Made by a program: the position numbers and the translations under genes. The notes under the pieces are model-generated. The model did no database searches. It saw only the letters and a list, made by a program, of their open reading frames with translations, and was not told the origin of the DNA. Below are positions 18,542 to 33,218 of a stretch of 33,218 nt of DNA, one piece after another (the stretch's first letter is position 1; every line of letters begins with the position of its first letter). Source of the DNA: an uncultured Caldilinea sp. (GTDB lineage Bacteria > Chloroflexota > Anaerolineae > Caldilineales > Caldilineaceae); NCBI RefSeq assembly GCF_937128415.1, contig NZ_CAKZMJ010000024.1, positions 30,001 through 63,218 of the forward strand. The letters are read 5' to 3'.

Positions 18542-18853
18542 TTACGTCTCCTCGTCCGTTTCCAGGCGCGCGGAGCCGGTGAGCGCCTGAATGCGAGTCG
18601 CAAGCGTCAACGCTAGCCCCGTTGCGCAGACGGCCACTACAATGCCTGTAATGACCAGGGCGTGCGGCACAGGGTCGGCGCGCTGCGTCGGCCCTTGATA
18701 GGCGATGGAAATGAAGACCATGAAAACGCCGGTGCCCATGACATTCATCGCCAGGATTTTGCGCAGCAGATGTGGATAGGCGAGCAGCGCATACAGCCCC
18801 ATGCCGAAGAGCAGGACGCCGGCCAGTGTGTAGAGCGTTGCGGCGTCGATCAT
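18542..18853 (-). CDS. mrpC: Na+/H+ antiporter subunit C (NuoK-like)
   Basis: A 103-residue, three-helix protein homologous to NuoK. Visible motifs are LLRKILAMNVMGTGVFMVF in helix 2 and PVPHALVITGIVV leading helix 3, both standard for MnhC/MrpC. It overlaps mrpB by four bases (18850-18853) and is one base from mrpD. It belongs to the small-subunit core of the Mrp complex. Confidence 0.93.
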   Translation of the reverse strand: MIDAATLYTLAGVLLFGMGLYALLAYPHLLRKILAMNVMGTGVFMVFISIAYQGPTQRADPVPHALVITGIVVAVCATGLALTLATRIQALTGSARLETDEET

Positions 18854-19566
18854 TTCTCTTCCTCTCTGCGCGGGTAGCCGCCGATGAAAAGCACGGCCAA
18901 CGTGACGCCAATCGAGAACATGGCCGCCCCCTCAATCACGAGAATCACCGTTTTGGCCTGCTCTGGAGGATATTGCAACAAGCCGCCCGTCAAAAGCAGC
19001 AGCCCAACCGCAGCGATGACAAAGGCCGCCACGCCTGCTCCCAGCAGCAGGCGTAGCCAGAAGGGCCGGCCTGCGTGCGGCAGCCAAACGGCGGCCGCCA
19101 CCCACAAGACGCCGACGCCGCCCAACACCGCGCCGCCCTGAAAGGCGCCGCCCGGCTCATCGGCGCCGAGCCATAACATGTAGCCTGCAACCACGATCAT
19201 CAGCGGCAAGAGCAGCCGCACAAAGGTCGCCAGCACCGGCGTGTCGGGCGTCTTGAACCAGATGCGCGCCCTCGGCGCAATCGCCCAGACGCCGACGATC
19301 GCCAGCAACAGCACGGCTACTTCAAGCAAGGTGTCATAGCCGCGATAGTTGAGCAACACCGCCGTCACCGGGTTCAAAACCCCGCTGCGAGGCAGGGAGT
19401 CGATCGCCAGCGGAGCCAACCTGCCGACGTTGGCGGGAAAGGTGAGCGCAGCCGTCGCCAGGGCGGCGACCAGCGCCGTCGTCAACGCCAGGACGAAGAG
19501 GCGCGGCCGCGTCAGCCGGGTGTCGTCGTCGGCTTGCAGCGCGCGATCGATGTCTCTAGTTTGCAT
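18850..19566 (-). CDS. mrpB: MbhE-MrpB fusion subunit of the cation/proton antiporter
   Basis: A 238-residue membrane protein in two parts. Residues about 1-105 match the MbhE-like tail of MrpA (LNPVTAVLLNYRGYDTLLEV, then a helix ending VGVWAI). Residues about 110-238 match MnhB (LLLPLMIVVAGYMLWLGADE and PGGAFQGGAVLGG, ending LFIGGYPRREEEK). In canonical Mrp the first part belongs to MrpA, and in archaeal membrane-bound hydrogenase MbhE and MbhF are separate, so this is a joined form. Start ATG 19566 lies inside the end of the MbhD-like gene (11-base overlap), suggesting coupled translation. Confidence 0.9.
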   Translation of the reverse strand: MQTRDIDRALQADDDTRLTRPRLFVLALTTALVAALATAALTFPANVGRLAPLAIDSLPRSGVLNPVTAVLLNYRGYDTLLEVAVLLLAIVGVWAIAPRARIWFKTPDTPVLATFVRLLLPLMIVVAGYMLWLGADEPGGAFQGGAVLGGVGVLWVAAAVWLPHAGRPFWLRLLLGAGVAAFVIAAVGLLLLTGGLLQYPPEQAKTVILVIEGAAMFSIGVTLAVLFIGGYPRREEEK

Positions 19567-19864
19567 TGCTTCCCTCCTTCGTGGATTTCGGCGCAGCCTC
19601 CACTTGCAATCGTCGCTTTTGCGCAGCGCGTTGCATGGCGCTCAACGTCGAGAGCAGCAGCGCGCCGGTCAGCCCCGAGCCGACCGCGGCCTCCGCCAGC
19701 GCCACATCGGGCGCCTGCAGCCGCACCCACGCCAGCGCCACCAGCAATCCGAACGCAATGAACAGCATCACTGCGCGTAGCAAGTTCGGCGTCGTCAGAG
19801 CCAGCCAGGCGCAGGCCAGCAAAATGATCACCAGCGTCGCGTCGAACCACTCAACCACCATCAT
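19556..19864 (-). CDS. MbhD-like subunit (MrpA C-terminal domain, DUF4040 type)
   Basis: A 102-residue, three-helix protein corresponding to the MbhD domain found near the C-terminus of MrpA. The conserved stretch reads PDVALAEAAVGSGLTGALL. The start is the first of two adjacent ATGs (19864/19861) with AGAGGAG six bases upstream; the longer frame to 20002 overlaps mrpG and lacks similarity. The Lys/Arg-rich tail after residue 78 is probably cytoplasmic. That MbhD, MbhE and an NuoL-like subunit are encoded apart indicates a dispersed MrpA. Confidence 0.88.
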   Translation of the reverse strand: MMVVEWFDATLVIILLACAWLALTTPNLLRAVMLFIAFGLLVALAWVRLQAPDVALAEAAVGSGLTGALLLSTLSAMQRAAQKRRLQVEAAPKSTKEGSNAN

Positions 19865-19895
19865 GGCGACTCCTCTTCCCTCGTTTCCGGTGTTT

Positions 19896-20255
19896 TCACA
19901 GCCTGGAGTCGGCGATGCGTTTTTCGGCGACGCCAGGCTTCGCCCGCTTTTCAACGACCGGAGCCCGTTCCTCTTCCATCTGCTGGAGCGCTCTGCGCGC
20001 AATCAGATGCGCGACGGTGGCGCTGGCGAAGAGCACAAGCGCCCAGATGAACACCAGCTTGAGCCGCACCAGCCAGTCCTCGATTTGAAAGAGGGCGCTG
20101 AGCACGATCAGCCCCAGGCCGAGGTTGTCGGCCTTGGTCAGCGCATGAAGCCGCGTGAACACATCGGGCAGGCGCAACAGGCCGACGGTGCCGGCTAAAA
20201 AGAAAAACCCTCCAAGCGCCAGACAGGTTAAGGAGATCAGGTCATTCCAGCTCAT
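19896..20255 (-). CDS. mrpG: Na+/H+ antiporter subunit G
   Basis: A 119-residue, three-helix MnhG/MrpG protein with the family motif LPDVFTRLHALTKADNLG after the first helix. The C-terminal 35 residues are charged and probably cytoplasmic. I use ATG 20255; the frame extends to 20354 inside mrpF but without similarity. The start lies within mrpF (14-base overlap), and 31 bases separate its stop from the MbhD-like gene. Confidence 0.93.
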   Translation of the reverse strand: MSWNDLISLTCLALGGFFFLAGTVGLLRLPDVFTRLHALTKADNLGLGLIVLSALFQIEDWLVRLKLVFIWALVLFASATVAHLIARRALQQMEEERAPVVEKRAKPGVAEKRIADSRL

Positions 20256-20556
20256 GACGCTCTTTTTCCTCCGTCGTCGTTCCATGCGGGGGCCGACCGT
20301 AGTGCGCCCCGTATTGGGTGAAAACGACGCCCAGGACGCCCGCCAGCAACGCAAAGATCAATGCGACGTTCTGAAACGCTACGTTGCCGACCGCCACCGA
20401 CAAAAGGATCAGGATCGCAGTTCCGGTCGTGCCGAACAACTGAATGGCCAGCAGGCGGTCGGCGCTGGTCGGCCCGCGCCAGATGCGGATCAACCCTGCG
20501 CCGATTGTCAGCAAGAGAAAGAGGGCGGCTGCATGATAGACGGAATCCATCGCCAT
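20242..20556 (-). CDS. mrpF: Na+/H+ antiporter subunit F
   Basis: A 104-residue, three-helix MnhF/MrpF protein. The diagnostic loop RGPTSADRLLAIQLFG follows the first helix. Two starts, ATG 20556 and ATG 20550, are both possible, with only a weak AGGT upstream; I give the longer. The gene lies 17 bases after mrpE and overlaps mrpG by 14 bases. Confidence 0.92.
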   Translation of the reverse strand: MAMDSVYHAAALFLLLTIGAGLIRIWRGPTSADRLLAIQLFGTTGTAILILLSVAVGNVAFQNVALIFALLAGVLGVVFTQYGAHYGRPPHGTTTEEKERHELE

Positions 20557-20573
20557 GGGAACCTGCACCCAGT

Positions 20574-21103
20574 TCAAATTGCGCTGTTTTGCTGTTGTGA
20601 GGAGAGCGCCAGATTGAAGCCGTACATGTCGCCGATGCGCTCCTCCAGAGTCCTCAGTTCTTCCATCACGTGGGCGTCCACGTCCAGCGCGTTCACGACC
20701 AATACGTCGCCTTGCAGATCGACGCCCAGGGTGCCGGGCAGCAGGCTCGCCGCGTTCGACATGACGACGCGCGCCGAACAAGGAGGCAGGCGCAAAGGAT
20801 AGCGCACCATCCCTGGCTTCAGCGGCATTTGAGGGCGCATGACCCGGCTGGCGACGTCGATGCTGCTGAACAGCGACTTCCAGAAGAAATAAAGGGCGAA
20901 GCGCACGGCGCCGATGGGATGAATCCGCCATCGACGCGGAGAGAGCATGGCGAAGCTGAAGGCTGTGGCGAGCGCAATGATCGGAATGCCTAGCGTCCAG
21001 GACTCAGCGTCGCCACGGTTCAGCACCCACCACAGTGCAGCGAAACCGAGGCTGCGCAGCATCGCGTCGAGCGCCATAAGGAGCGTCGGCGAGGGTTGCC
21101 TTT

Positions 21104-21107
<4 letters not shown>
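20574..21107 (-). CDS. mrpE: Na+/H+ antiporter subunit E
   Basis: A 177-residue MnhE/MrpE protein with N-terminal membrane helices, the FFWKSLFSSIDVASRVM segment, then a soluble domain with SNAASLLPGTLGVDLQGD and a terminal VDAHVMEEL stretch. It is the first antiporter gene of the operon. Its ATG at 21107 overlaps the thiolase stop (ATGA, 21104-21107), so it has no promoter or leader of its own at this junction. The open frame reaching 21224 is internal to the thiolase gene and is not used. Confidence 0.93.
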
Positions 21108-22270
<1,163 letters not shown>

Positions 22271-22447
22271 CCCTCCTGATGATTTTCGTCTCGGCGGTCA
22301 GGCGTCGTCACGCGCCTGGGCCGCGTTCAATTTTGTCTTATTGTACCGGCAACAGGCAAACGTGCATGTAATCGAGACCGCTTTGCAGGGGAGACGAAGG
22401 TCATCCCACCCATCATGTTCAGGATGCAGCGGCGCCGGCGAGGACGG

Positions 22448-23734
<1,287 letters not shown>

Positions 23735-23781
23735 GTGGCGTCTCCATTGACATGATTTGACCGGAAGGAAAGGATATTTTC

Positions 23782-23787
23782 ATTATA
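23782..23787 (-). promoter_or_regulatory. -10 box upstream of the PLP-enzyme gene
   Basis: Perfect TATAAT on the minus strand, about 48 bases before the ATG. The -35 at 17 bases spacing (TTCGTT) is weak, so an activator or a different spacer may be involved. Confidence 0.5.
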
Positions 23788-23818
23788 GCTGCAGTGAACG
23801 CCGCAACGAATCGGCCAT

Positions 23819-23936
23819 CCAGCCAGGAACGTGGACGACAAAAACAAAATCCTTTCCACTTTGTGACTTCGCGTCGTTGTGGTTGATTTTTCCGGCCAGG
23901 AAAGCGGACGACGCAAACAAAATTCTTTTCCACCCT
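23819..23936. repeat. Imperfect direct repeat in the divergent intergenic region
   Basis: Bases 23819-23862 and 23892-23936 are about 80% alike (CCRGCCAGGAA, then GGACGAC, CAAACAAAAT and CTTTTCCAC in both), offset by 73. The DNA between them (GTGACTTCGCGTCGTTGTGG) resembles the TTTGCGTCT-type dispersed elements at 3411 and 25233. It lies between the divergent PLP-enzyme and NmrA-like genes and codes for nothing recognisable. Confidence 0.55.
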
Positions 23937-23946
23937 TAAAAACGAA

Positions 23947-23988
23947 TTGACAGTGGCGCATCTTTTCGGTAAGGTTACTGCACTGTGC
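23947..23988 (+). promoter_or_regulatory. Promoter and possible operator for the NmrA-MarR unit
   Basis: TTGACA (23947-23952), a 17-base spacer and TAAGGT (23970-23975) form a promoter with a perfect -35 and a weak -10. Overlapping the expected start point is the odd-length palindrome TGCACTGTGCA (about 23978-23988). Because the second gene encodes a MarR regulator, autoregulation at this site is plausible, but that is inference. Confidence 0.5.
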
Positions 23989-23998
23989 AAGAGGTTTT

Positions 23999-24637
23999 GT
24001 GGAATTGCCTGTCGTGAAGATCGCATTGTTTGGCGCCACAGGTCGCACCGGTCGCCATATTTTGCGGGCAGCCCTTGCCGATAGTCATCAGGTGCACGCG
24101 CTGGTGCGCAGCCCATCGAAGTTGACGCTCCCCGACGAAGCCGTCGTAGTCTTTGTGGGCGACGCGCTGGACGTGGAAATGGTGAAGTACACCATGCGCG
24201 AATGCGATGTTGTGGCCAGCGCGTTGGGGCTCACCGACCCTTTTAAGCCGGAAGCGCTTTCGCAGGCGACGGCCAACATTATCGCCGCCATGGAGAGCCT
24301 GGGCTTGCAGCGTCTGGTGGCGGTGGCCGGTGCAGGCATCCTGCAGGATCGCAAGACAGGGCGTCTGCGCCTGGAGTCGCCGGACTTCAATCCCGCCTAT
24401 CTTCCCTATGCCAGGGAGCATTTCCGGATGTTGGAGCTATTGACGCATTCCCATCTGGCCTGGACGTTGGTCTGTCCGCCGGCCATGCGCGAAACGCCGT
24501 CCGTTCCGCTGCGCGCCGAAGCGAACGTTCTACCGGAAGGGGGGCGCAGGGCGTCTTACGCGGCGGTGGGAGAGTTTGTATACAGGTTGCTGAGTTCGTT
24601 GGAGTATCTCCACCAGTGCGTGGGGGTCGCCGAGTGA
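23999..24637 (+). CDS. NAD(P)-binding protein, NmrA/atypical SDR family
   Basis: A 212-residue Rossmann-fold protein with the glycine-rich motif FGATGRTGRHIL at residues 11-22, followed by ALVRSPSKL, the usual phosphate-side arginine segment. Members of this group are NAD(P)H-dependent reductases or redox sensors (NmrA, SDR_a5, BVR-B-like). The start is GTG 23999 with GAGG just upstream; an internal GTG at 24014 lacks a ribosome site. It is one of only two clear plus-strand genes, and its MarR neighbour starts six bases after its stop. The substrate is unknown. Confidence 0.85.
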   Translation: MELPVVKIALFGATGRTGRHILRAALADSHQVHALVRSPSKLTLPDEAVVVFVGDALDVEMVKYTMRECDVVASALGLTDPFKPEALSQATANIIAAMESLGLQRLVAVAGAGILQDRKTGRLRLESPDFNPAYLPYAREHFRMLELLTHSHLAWTLVCPPAMRETPSVPLRAEANVLPEGGRRASYAAVGEFVYRLLSSLEYLHQCVGVAE

Positions 24638-24643
24638 GGAGTT

Positions 24644-25156
24644 ATGCCTACGCATTATAAAGGAACGCCCGAAGAAATGCTGGCGCTGGATACATTCATC
24701 AAGCTGACGCGCGCCAACAACTCTCTGATGGCGCGTATCGCCCAACACGGCACCCATCCCACCCTGAGCGTCAGCCAATTCGGCACGCTGGAGGCGCTCT
24801 ATCACCTTGGCCCGATGTCGCAGACGGAGATCTGCGGCAAGCTGCTCAAGAGCGGCGGCAACACGACGTTGGTTATCGACAACCTTGAAAAGCGCGGCCT
24901 GGTGCGCCGACGCAGGGCCCCGGAGGACCGTCGCGTGATCATCGTCGAGCTGACCGAAGAAGGGCGAGAATTGATCCGCTCCATCTTTCCGCGCCATGCT
25001 CAGGTCATCGCTCAGGAGATGTCCGTGCTCACGCCCGAGGAGCAGCGGATTCTGGGCGAGCTTTGCAAGAAGCTAGGCAAGGGGCGGACCTCCTGCGCTC
25101 CCCAGACGGATGAAGCATCGTGCGAGGCAGCTCCAGAGTTGGAGCCTCAAAGTTGA
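24644..25156 (+). CDS. MarR-family transcriptional regulator
   Basis: A 170-residue winged-helix repressor. The recognition region reads MSQTEICGKLLKSGGNTT, followed by LVIDNLEKRGLVRR and a wing with PEDRRVIIVELTEEG, all classic MarR. The last 30 residues are unconserved and contain two Cys. ATG 24644 follows GAGGAG at short spacing. It is translated directly after the NAD(P)-binding protein, so the pair may respond to an oxidant or aromatic compound, as MarR/reductase pairs often do. The target may be the palindrome at about 23978-23988. Confidence 0.92.
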   Translation: MPTHYKGTPEEMLALDTFIKLTRANNSLMARIAQHGTHPTLSVSQFGTLEALYHLGPMSQTEICGKLLKSGGNTTLVIDNLEKRGLVRRRRAPEDRRVIIVELTEEGRELIRSIFPRHAQVIAQEMSVLTPEEQRILGELCKKLGKGRTSCAPQTDEASCEAAPELEPQS

Positions 25157-25232
25157 ATCTGCTTGTTGGTCATCGTGAGCCTGACGGTTGCGACGGCAAT
25201 GAATTAGCCCCCACAATCAATCGGCAGAGACG

Positions 25233-25275
25233 CAGAGAACACAGAGGCCGATGGCGGCGTGCTCTGTGTTCTCTG
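25233..25275. terminator. Palindromic element between convergent genes, likely terminator
   Basis: Perfect 14-bp arms CAGAGAACACAGAG (25233-25246) and CTCTGTGTTCTCTG (25262-25275) with a 15-base loop. It lies between the MarR stop (25156) and the amidohydrolase stop (25304), where both strands need an end. TGTTTTGTG follows on the plus strand. It also shares the AGACGCA edge with the element at 3411-3452. The rest of 25157-25303 holds nothing else that I recognise. Confidence 0.6.
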
Positions 25276-25303
25276 TGTTTTGTGACGAAAAACGCCTCCC
25301 GTT

Positions 25304-26431
<1,128 letters not shown>

Positions 26432-26453
26432 GGAGCGGAGTCCATCGGCGTCT

Positions 26454-27806
<1,353 letters not shown>

Positions 27807-27865
27807 AACAAATTCCCTTTCCTGATGTTGCGGGCTGTATGGTGCATGTGGCGTGATGGGTGTTT

Positions 27866-27907
27866 CGTGTTGCGTGTCTCGTTACAGAACGCGAAACACG
27901 CAACACG
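27866..27907. repeat. Hairpin repeat between livJ and the GS-like gene
   Basis: A 16-bp stem with one mismatch, CGTGTTGCGTGTCTCG (27866-27881) and CGAAACACGCAACACG (27892-27907), with a ten-base loop. It has the same core as the repeat at 3546-3610. Placed within the operon, it may protect livJ mRNA or dampen read-through to the enzymes. Confidence 0.7.
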
Positions 27908-27924
27908 CACCCCTTGTCGTTAAT

Positions 27925-29130
<1,206 letters not shown>

Positions 29131-29247
29131 AGAGTCCCTCCTTTTAGAAAGAAAAAGAACACGGAAAATAAAACGATGAAACGATCAGAGCTTGTGGTGC
29201 AGGCCGGTCGCCTTTCCACCTCCAATCTCTCATCCCCGATCCTCCGA

Positions 29248-30291
<1,044 letters not shown>

Positions 30292-30295
30292 ATCG

Positions 30296-31195
<900 letters not shown>

Positions 31196-31211
31196 CGTCT
31201 GTGCTCTCCTC

Positions 31212-31383
31212 TCAAAGCTCCCAGCCCAAAGTCTGTCGACCCCACTCCGACGCCAGCCCCGCCCCCGTCAAGGCGACGGCGGCCAGCGCTGAATCACGCC
31301 AGCTAAAGTCGAGCCAAACGCCCATGGTGAAGATAAACGCGAAGATGATTGCGCTAGAATCGCGTAGGTGTTTTTCAACAGGG

Positions 31384-31387
<4 letters not shown>
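31212..31387 (-). pseudogene. Small membrane-protein gene between livF and livH, interrupted by a -1 frameshift
   Basis: ATG 31387 overlaps the livF stop (ATGA, 31384-31387). Read straight, it gives 39 residues and stops at 31268. A -1 shift at the run of five A's (codons AAA AAC, near 31371-31375) gives about 58 residues: MTLLKKHLRDSSA, a hydrophobic IIFAFIFTMGVWLDF, then a second hydrophobic part ALAAVALTGAGLASEWG, ending GWEL and TGA at 31212. The livH ribosome site follows at once. Two hydrophobic segments and the tight gene spacing suggest a real gene. It may be a broken gene, a sequencing indel or programmed frameshifting. I do not recognise the family. Confidence 0.55.
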
Positions 31388-32074
<687 letters not shown>

Positions 32075-32088
<14 letters not shown>

Positions 32089-32875
32089 GGTTTTCCACCT
32101 GTCCCAAATAGGCTTCCACCACCAGCGGATTGCGCCGAATCTCGTCGGGCGCGCCTTCGGCGATCAGCCGACCATAGTTGAGCACCTGGATGCGCGAGCA
32201 CATGTTCATGATCAGGCGCATGTTGTGTTCGATCAAAATGGTCGTCAGATTGAACTCTCGATGCAGGCGCAGGATCAGATGCATCAGCGCGTCCGCCTCG
32301 GTGGGGTTCATGCCGGCGGCCGGCTCATCGAGCAACAACAGGCGAGGGCGCAACGCCAGCGCACAGGCCAGCTCCAGCCGCCGTTGCTGGCCGTAGCTCA
32401 GCTGCGCAGCGGGCTTATGCGCTGCATCCGCCAGATCGACGAGCGCCAGCAATTCCCGCGCGCTTTGGGTCAACGTCGCCTCGCTGCGCAAGAAGTGGGG
32501 CGTGCGCAAGACCACCTGCCAGAGCGCCACGCTTTCGTGCATCTGGAGCGGAATGCGCAGATTTTCCAGCGCCGTCAACGCCGGAAAGAGCCGCACCTTC
32601 TGAAAGGTGCGAGCCACGCCCAGACGGGCGATCTCGTCGGGCCGGCGCCTGGTGACCTCGACGCCGGCAAAGCGAATCACGCCGGTCGTCGCCGGCGTGA
32701 CGCCTGTGAGCAGGTTGAAGAGCGTCGTCTTGCCGGCGCCGTTGGGGCCGATGACGCCGAGCAACTCTCCTTGACGAAGGGAGAGGTTGTACTCTTCCAG
32801 GGCTTGCAACCCGCGAAACGATTTCCCCAGGCGCTCGACGTTGAGCAGCAATGCGGATGAGTCAGCCATCGCCAT
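32075..32875 (-). CDS. livG: Branched-chain amino acid ABC transporter ATPase LivG
   Basis: A 266-residue ATPase, first gene of the operon. Walker A is GPNGAGKTT (about 43-51), the signature is LSYGQQRRLE (the Y form typical of LivG), Walker B is LLLLDEPAAGMNP, and the switch region is ILIEHNMRLIM. GVARTFQKVRLFPALTALEN is a LivG hallmark. Starts at ATG 32875 or ATG 32869 are possible, neither with a strong ribosome site. The promoter is at 32984-33012. Confidence 0.95.
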
Positions 32876-32945
32876 GCGTTTCTGTTTCGGTCAAGCGATT
32901 CAGACACAAGAAGTCAAAATGATGCGGAAAGGTCGAAGCGATGAA

Positions 32946-32970
32946 AAAATTCACGCGCTCTGTGAATTTT
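32946..32970 (-). promoter_or_regulatory. 25-bp dyad at the start of the livG leader, operator or attenuator
   Basis: AAAATTCAC (32946-32954) and GTGAATTTT (32962-32970) are perfect 9-bp arms with a seven-base spacer. On the minus strand the hairpin ends in six T's, as a terminator would. It begins about seven bases after the predicted start point (near 32977), so it could be a repressor operator, a very short-range attenuator or a 5-prime stabilising hairpin. Confidence 0.6.
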
Positions 32971-32983
32971 CCCAACCAGAAAA

Positions 32984-33012
32984 AGTATAAACCGGCGTTG
33001 GCAGGCTGTCAA
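32984..33012 (-). promoter_or_regulatory. Sigma-70-type promoter of the liv operon
   Basis: On the minus strand: perfect TTGACA (33007-33012), exactly 17 bases, then TATACT (32984-32989). The start near 32977 gives a leader of about 100 bases before livG. It is the strongest promoter in the window by consensus. The AT-rich DNA 33013-33190 holds no gene that I can support. Confidence 0.8.
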
Positions 33013-33190
33013 AAGGCAAAAAAATGACCGACCGAAAATGCTGCGAAAGGAGGGCGCTTGTTTTTACAGACAAATTGCCGATGAGGCCAATTTGCATGGA
33101 TCGAGGCCTTGGGCGCAGAATGACAAAATCATCAGATTTTACCATTCCAAAATCATTACGAATCATCGATTGCGCGTTGAGAAAAGAGCC

Positions 33191-33218
33191 ATGAAACTCT
33201 TGAACTGGATCACTCCCG
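33191..33218 (+). CDS. Possible start of a divergent plus-strand gene, cut by window edge
   Basis: ATG 33191, with AAGAG just upstream, opens MKLLNWITP and stays open to the end of the window (nine codons). The AT-rich non-coding DNA before it is consistent with a divergent promoter region. Nine residues are too few to name a family. Confidence 0.3.

Noticed and set aside
32951..33166. 71-codon minus-strand open frame upstream of livG
   Set aside because: It overlaps the consensus promoter and dyad and shows no family features.

Overview
The window is a dense, GC-rich stretch of bacterial chromosome in which almost every gene lies on the minus strand. The only clear plus-strand genes are a short two-gene unit at 24.0-25.2 kb. 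I infer a member of the Chloroflexota (Anaerolineae/Caldilineae-like). The reasons are the lipoproteins with Ala/Pro-rich linkers after the lipobox, the FG-GAP/ASPIC and ScyD-type proteins, the archaeal-type thiolase with DUF35 partners, and the abundant dispersed palindromic repeats. This is a judgement from style, not from a marker gene. I saw no rRNA, tRNA, CRISPR array, transposase or phage gene.

Layout from left to right. 0-3.35 kb: leuB followed by ppc (PEP carboxylase, cut by the window edge), 17 bases apart. 3.6-4.5 kb: an exported metal-dependent cyclase/formamidase-like hydrolase with a near-consensus promoter, flanked by repeat-rich DNA, including two copies of a 150-bp block at a 192-bp offset. 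5.0-9.3 kb: a 1429-residue secreted protein joining a ScyD-like beta-propeller, a di-haem MauG/cytochrome c peroxidase module and an FG-GAP plus ASPIC/UnbV module. 9.4-12.7 kb: a UgpB/A/E-like ABC importer (binding protein and two permeases, no ATPase gene) with its own promoter and a possible LacI-type operator. 13.05-13.6 kb: a DUF35 acyl-CoA-associated protein split into separate zinc-ribbon and OB-fold genes.

13.9-22.3 kb: a ten-gene operon that begins with an archaeal-type thiolase, overlaps mrpE by ATGA, and continues as a cation/proton antiporter complex in the order E, F, G, MbhD, MbhE-MrpB fusion, C, and three D/A-like antiporter subunits. The order matches the ion-translocating half of archaeal membrane-bound hydrogenase, but no hydrogenase genes are present. 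The third antiporter subunit has Ala where its neighbours have the conserved TM5 Glu. The thiolase and the DUF35 pair, which usually work together, flank the antiporter genes.

22.4-25.2 kb: a cystathionine gamma-synthase/lyase-family PLP enzyme, divergent from an NAD(P)-binding NmrA-like protein and a MarR regulator. 25.3-33.0 kb: a branched-chain-amino-acid-type ABC operon (livG, livF, a small frameshifted membrane-protein gene, livH, livM, livJ) followed by a glutamine-synthetase-like enzyme and an amidohydrolase, which together look like a split FluG. It is driven by a TTGACA-N17-TATACT promoter with a 25-bp dyad just after the expected start point. The likely logic is uptake of an amino acid, amine or amide and its gamma-glutamylation and hydrolysis. 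The last bases may hold the start of a divergent plus-strand gene.
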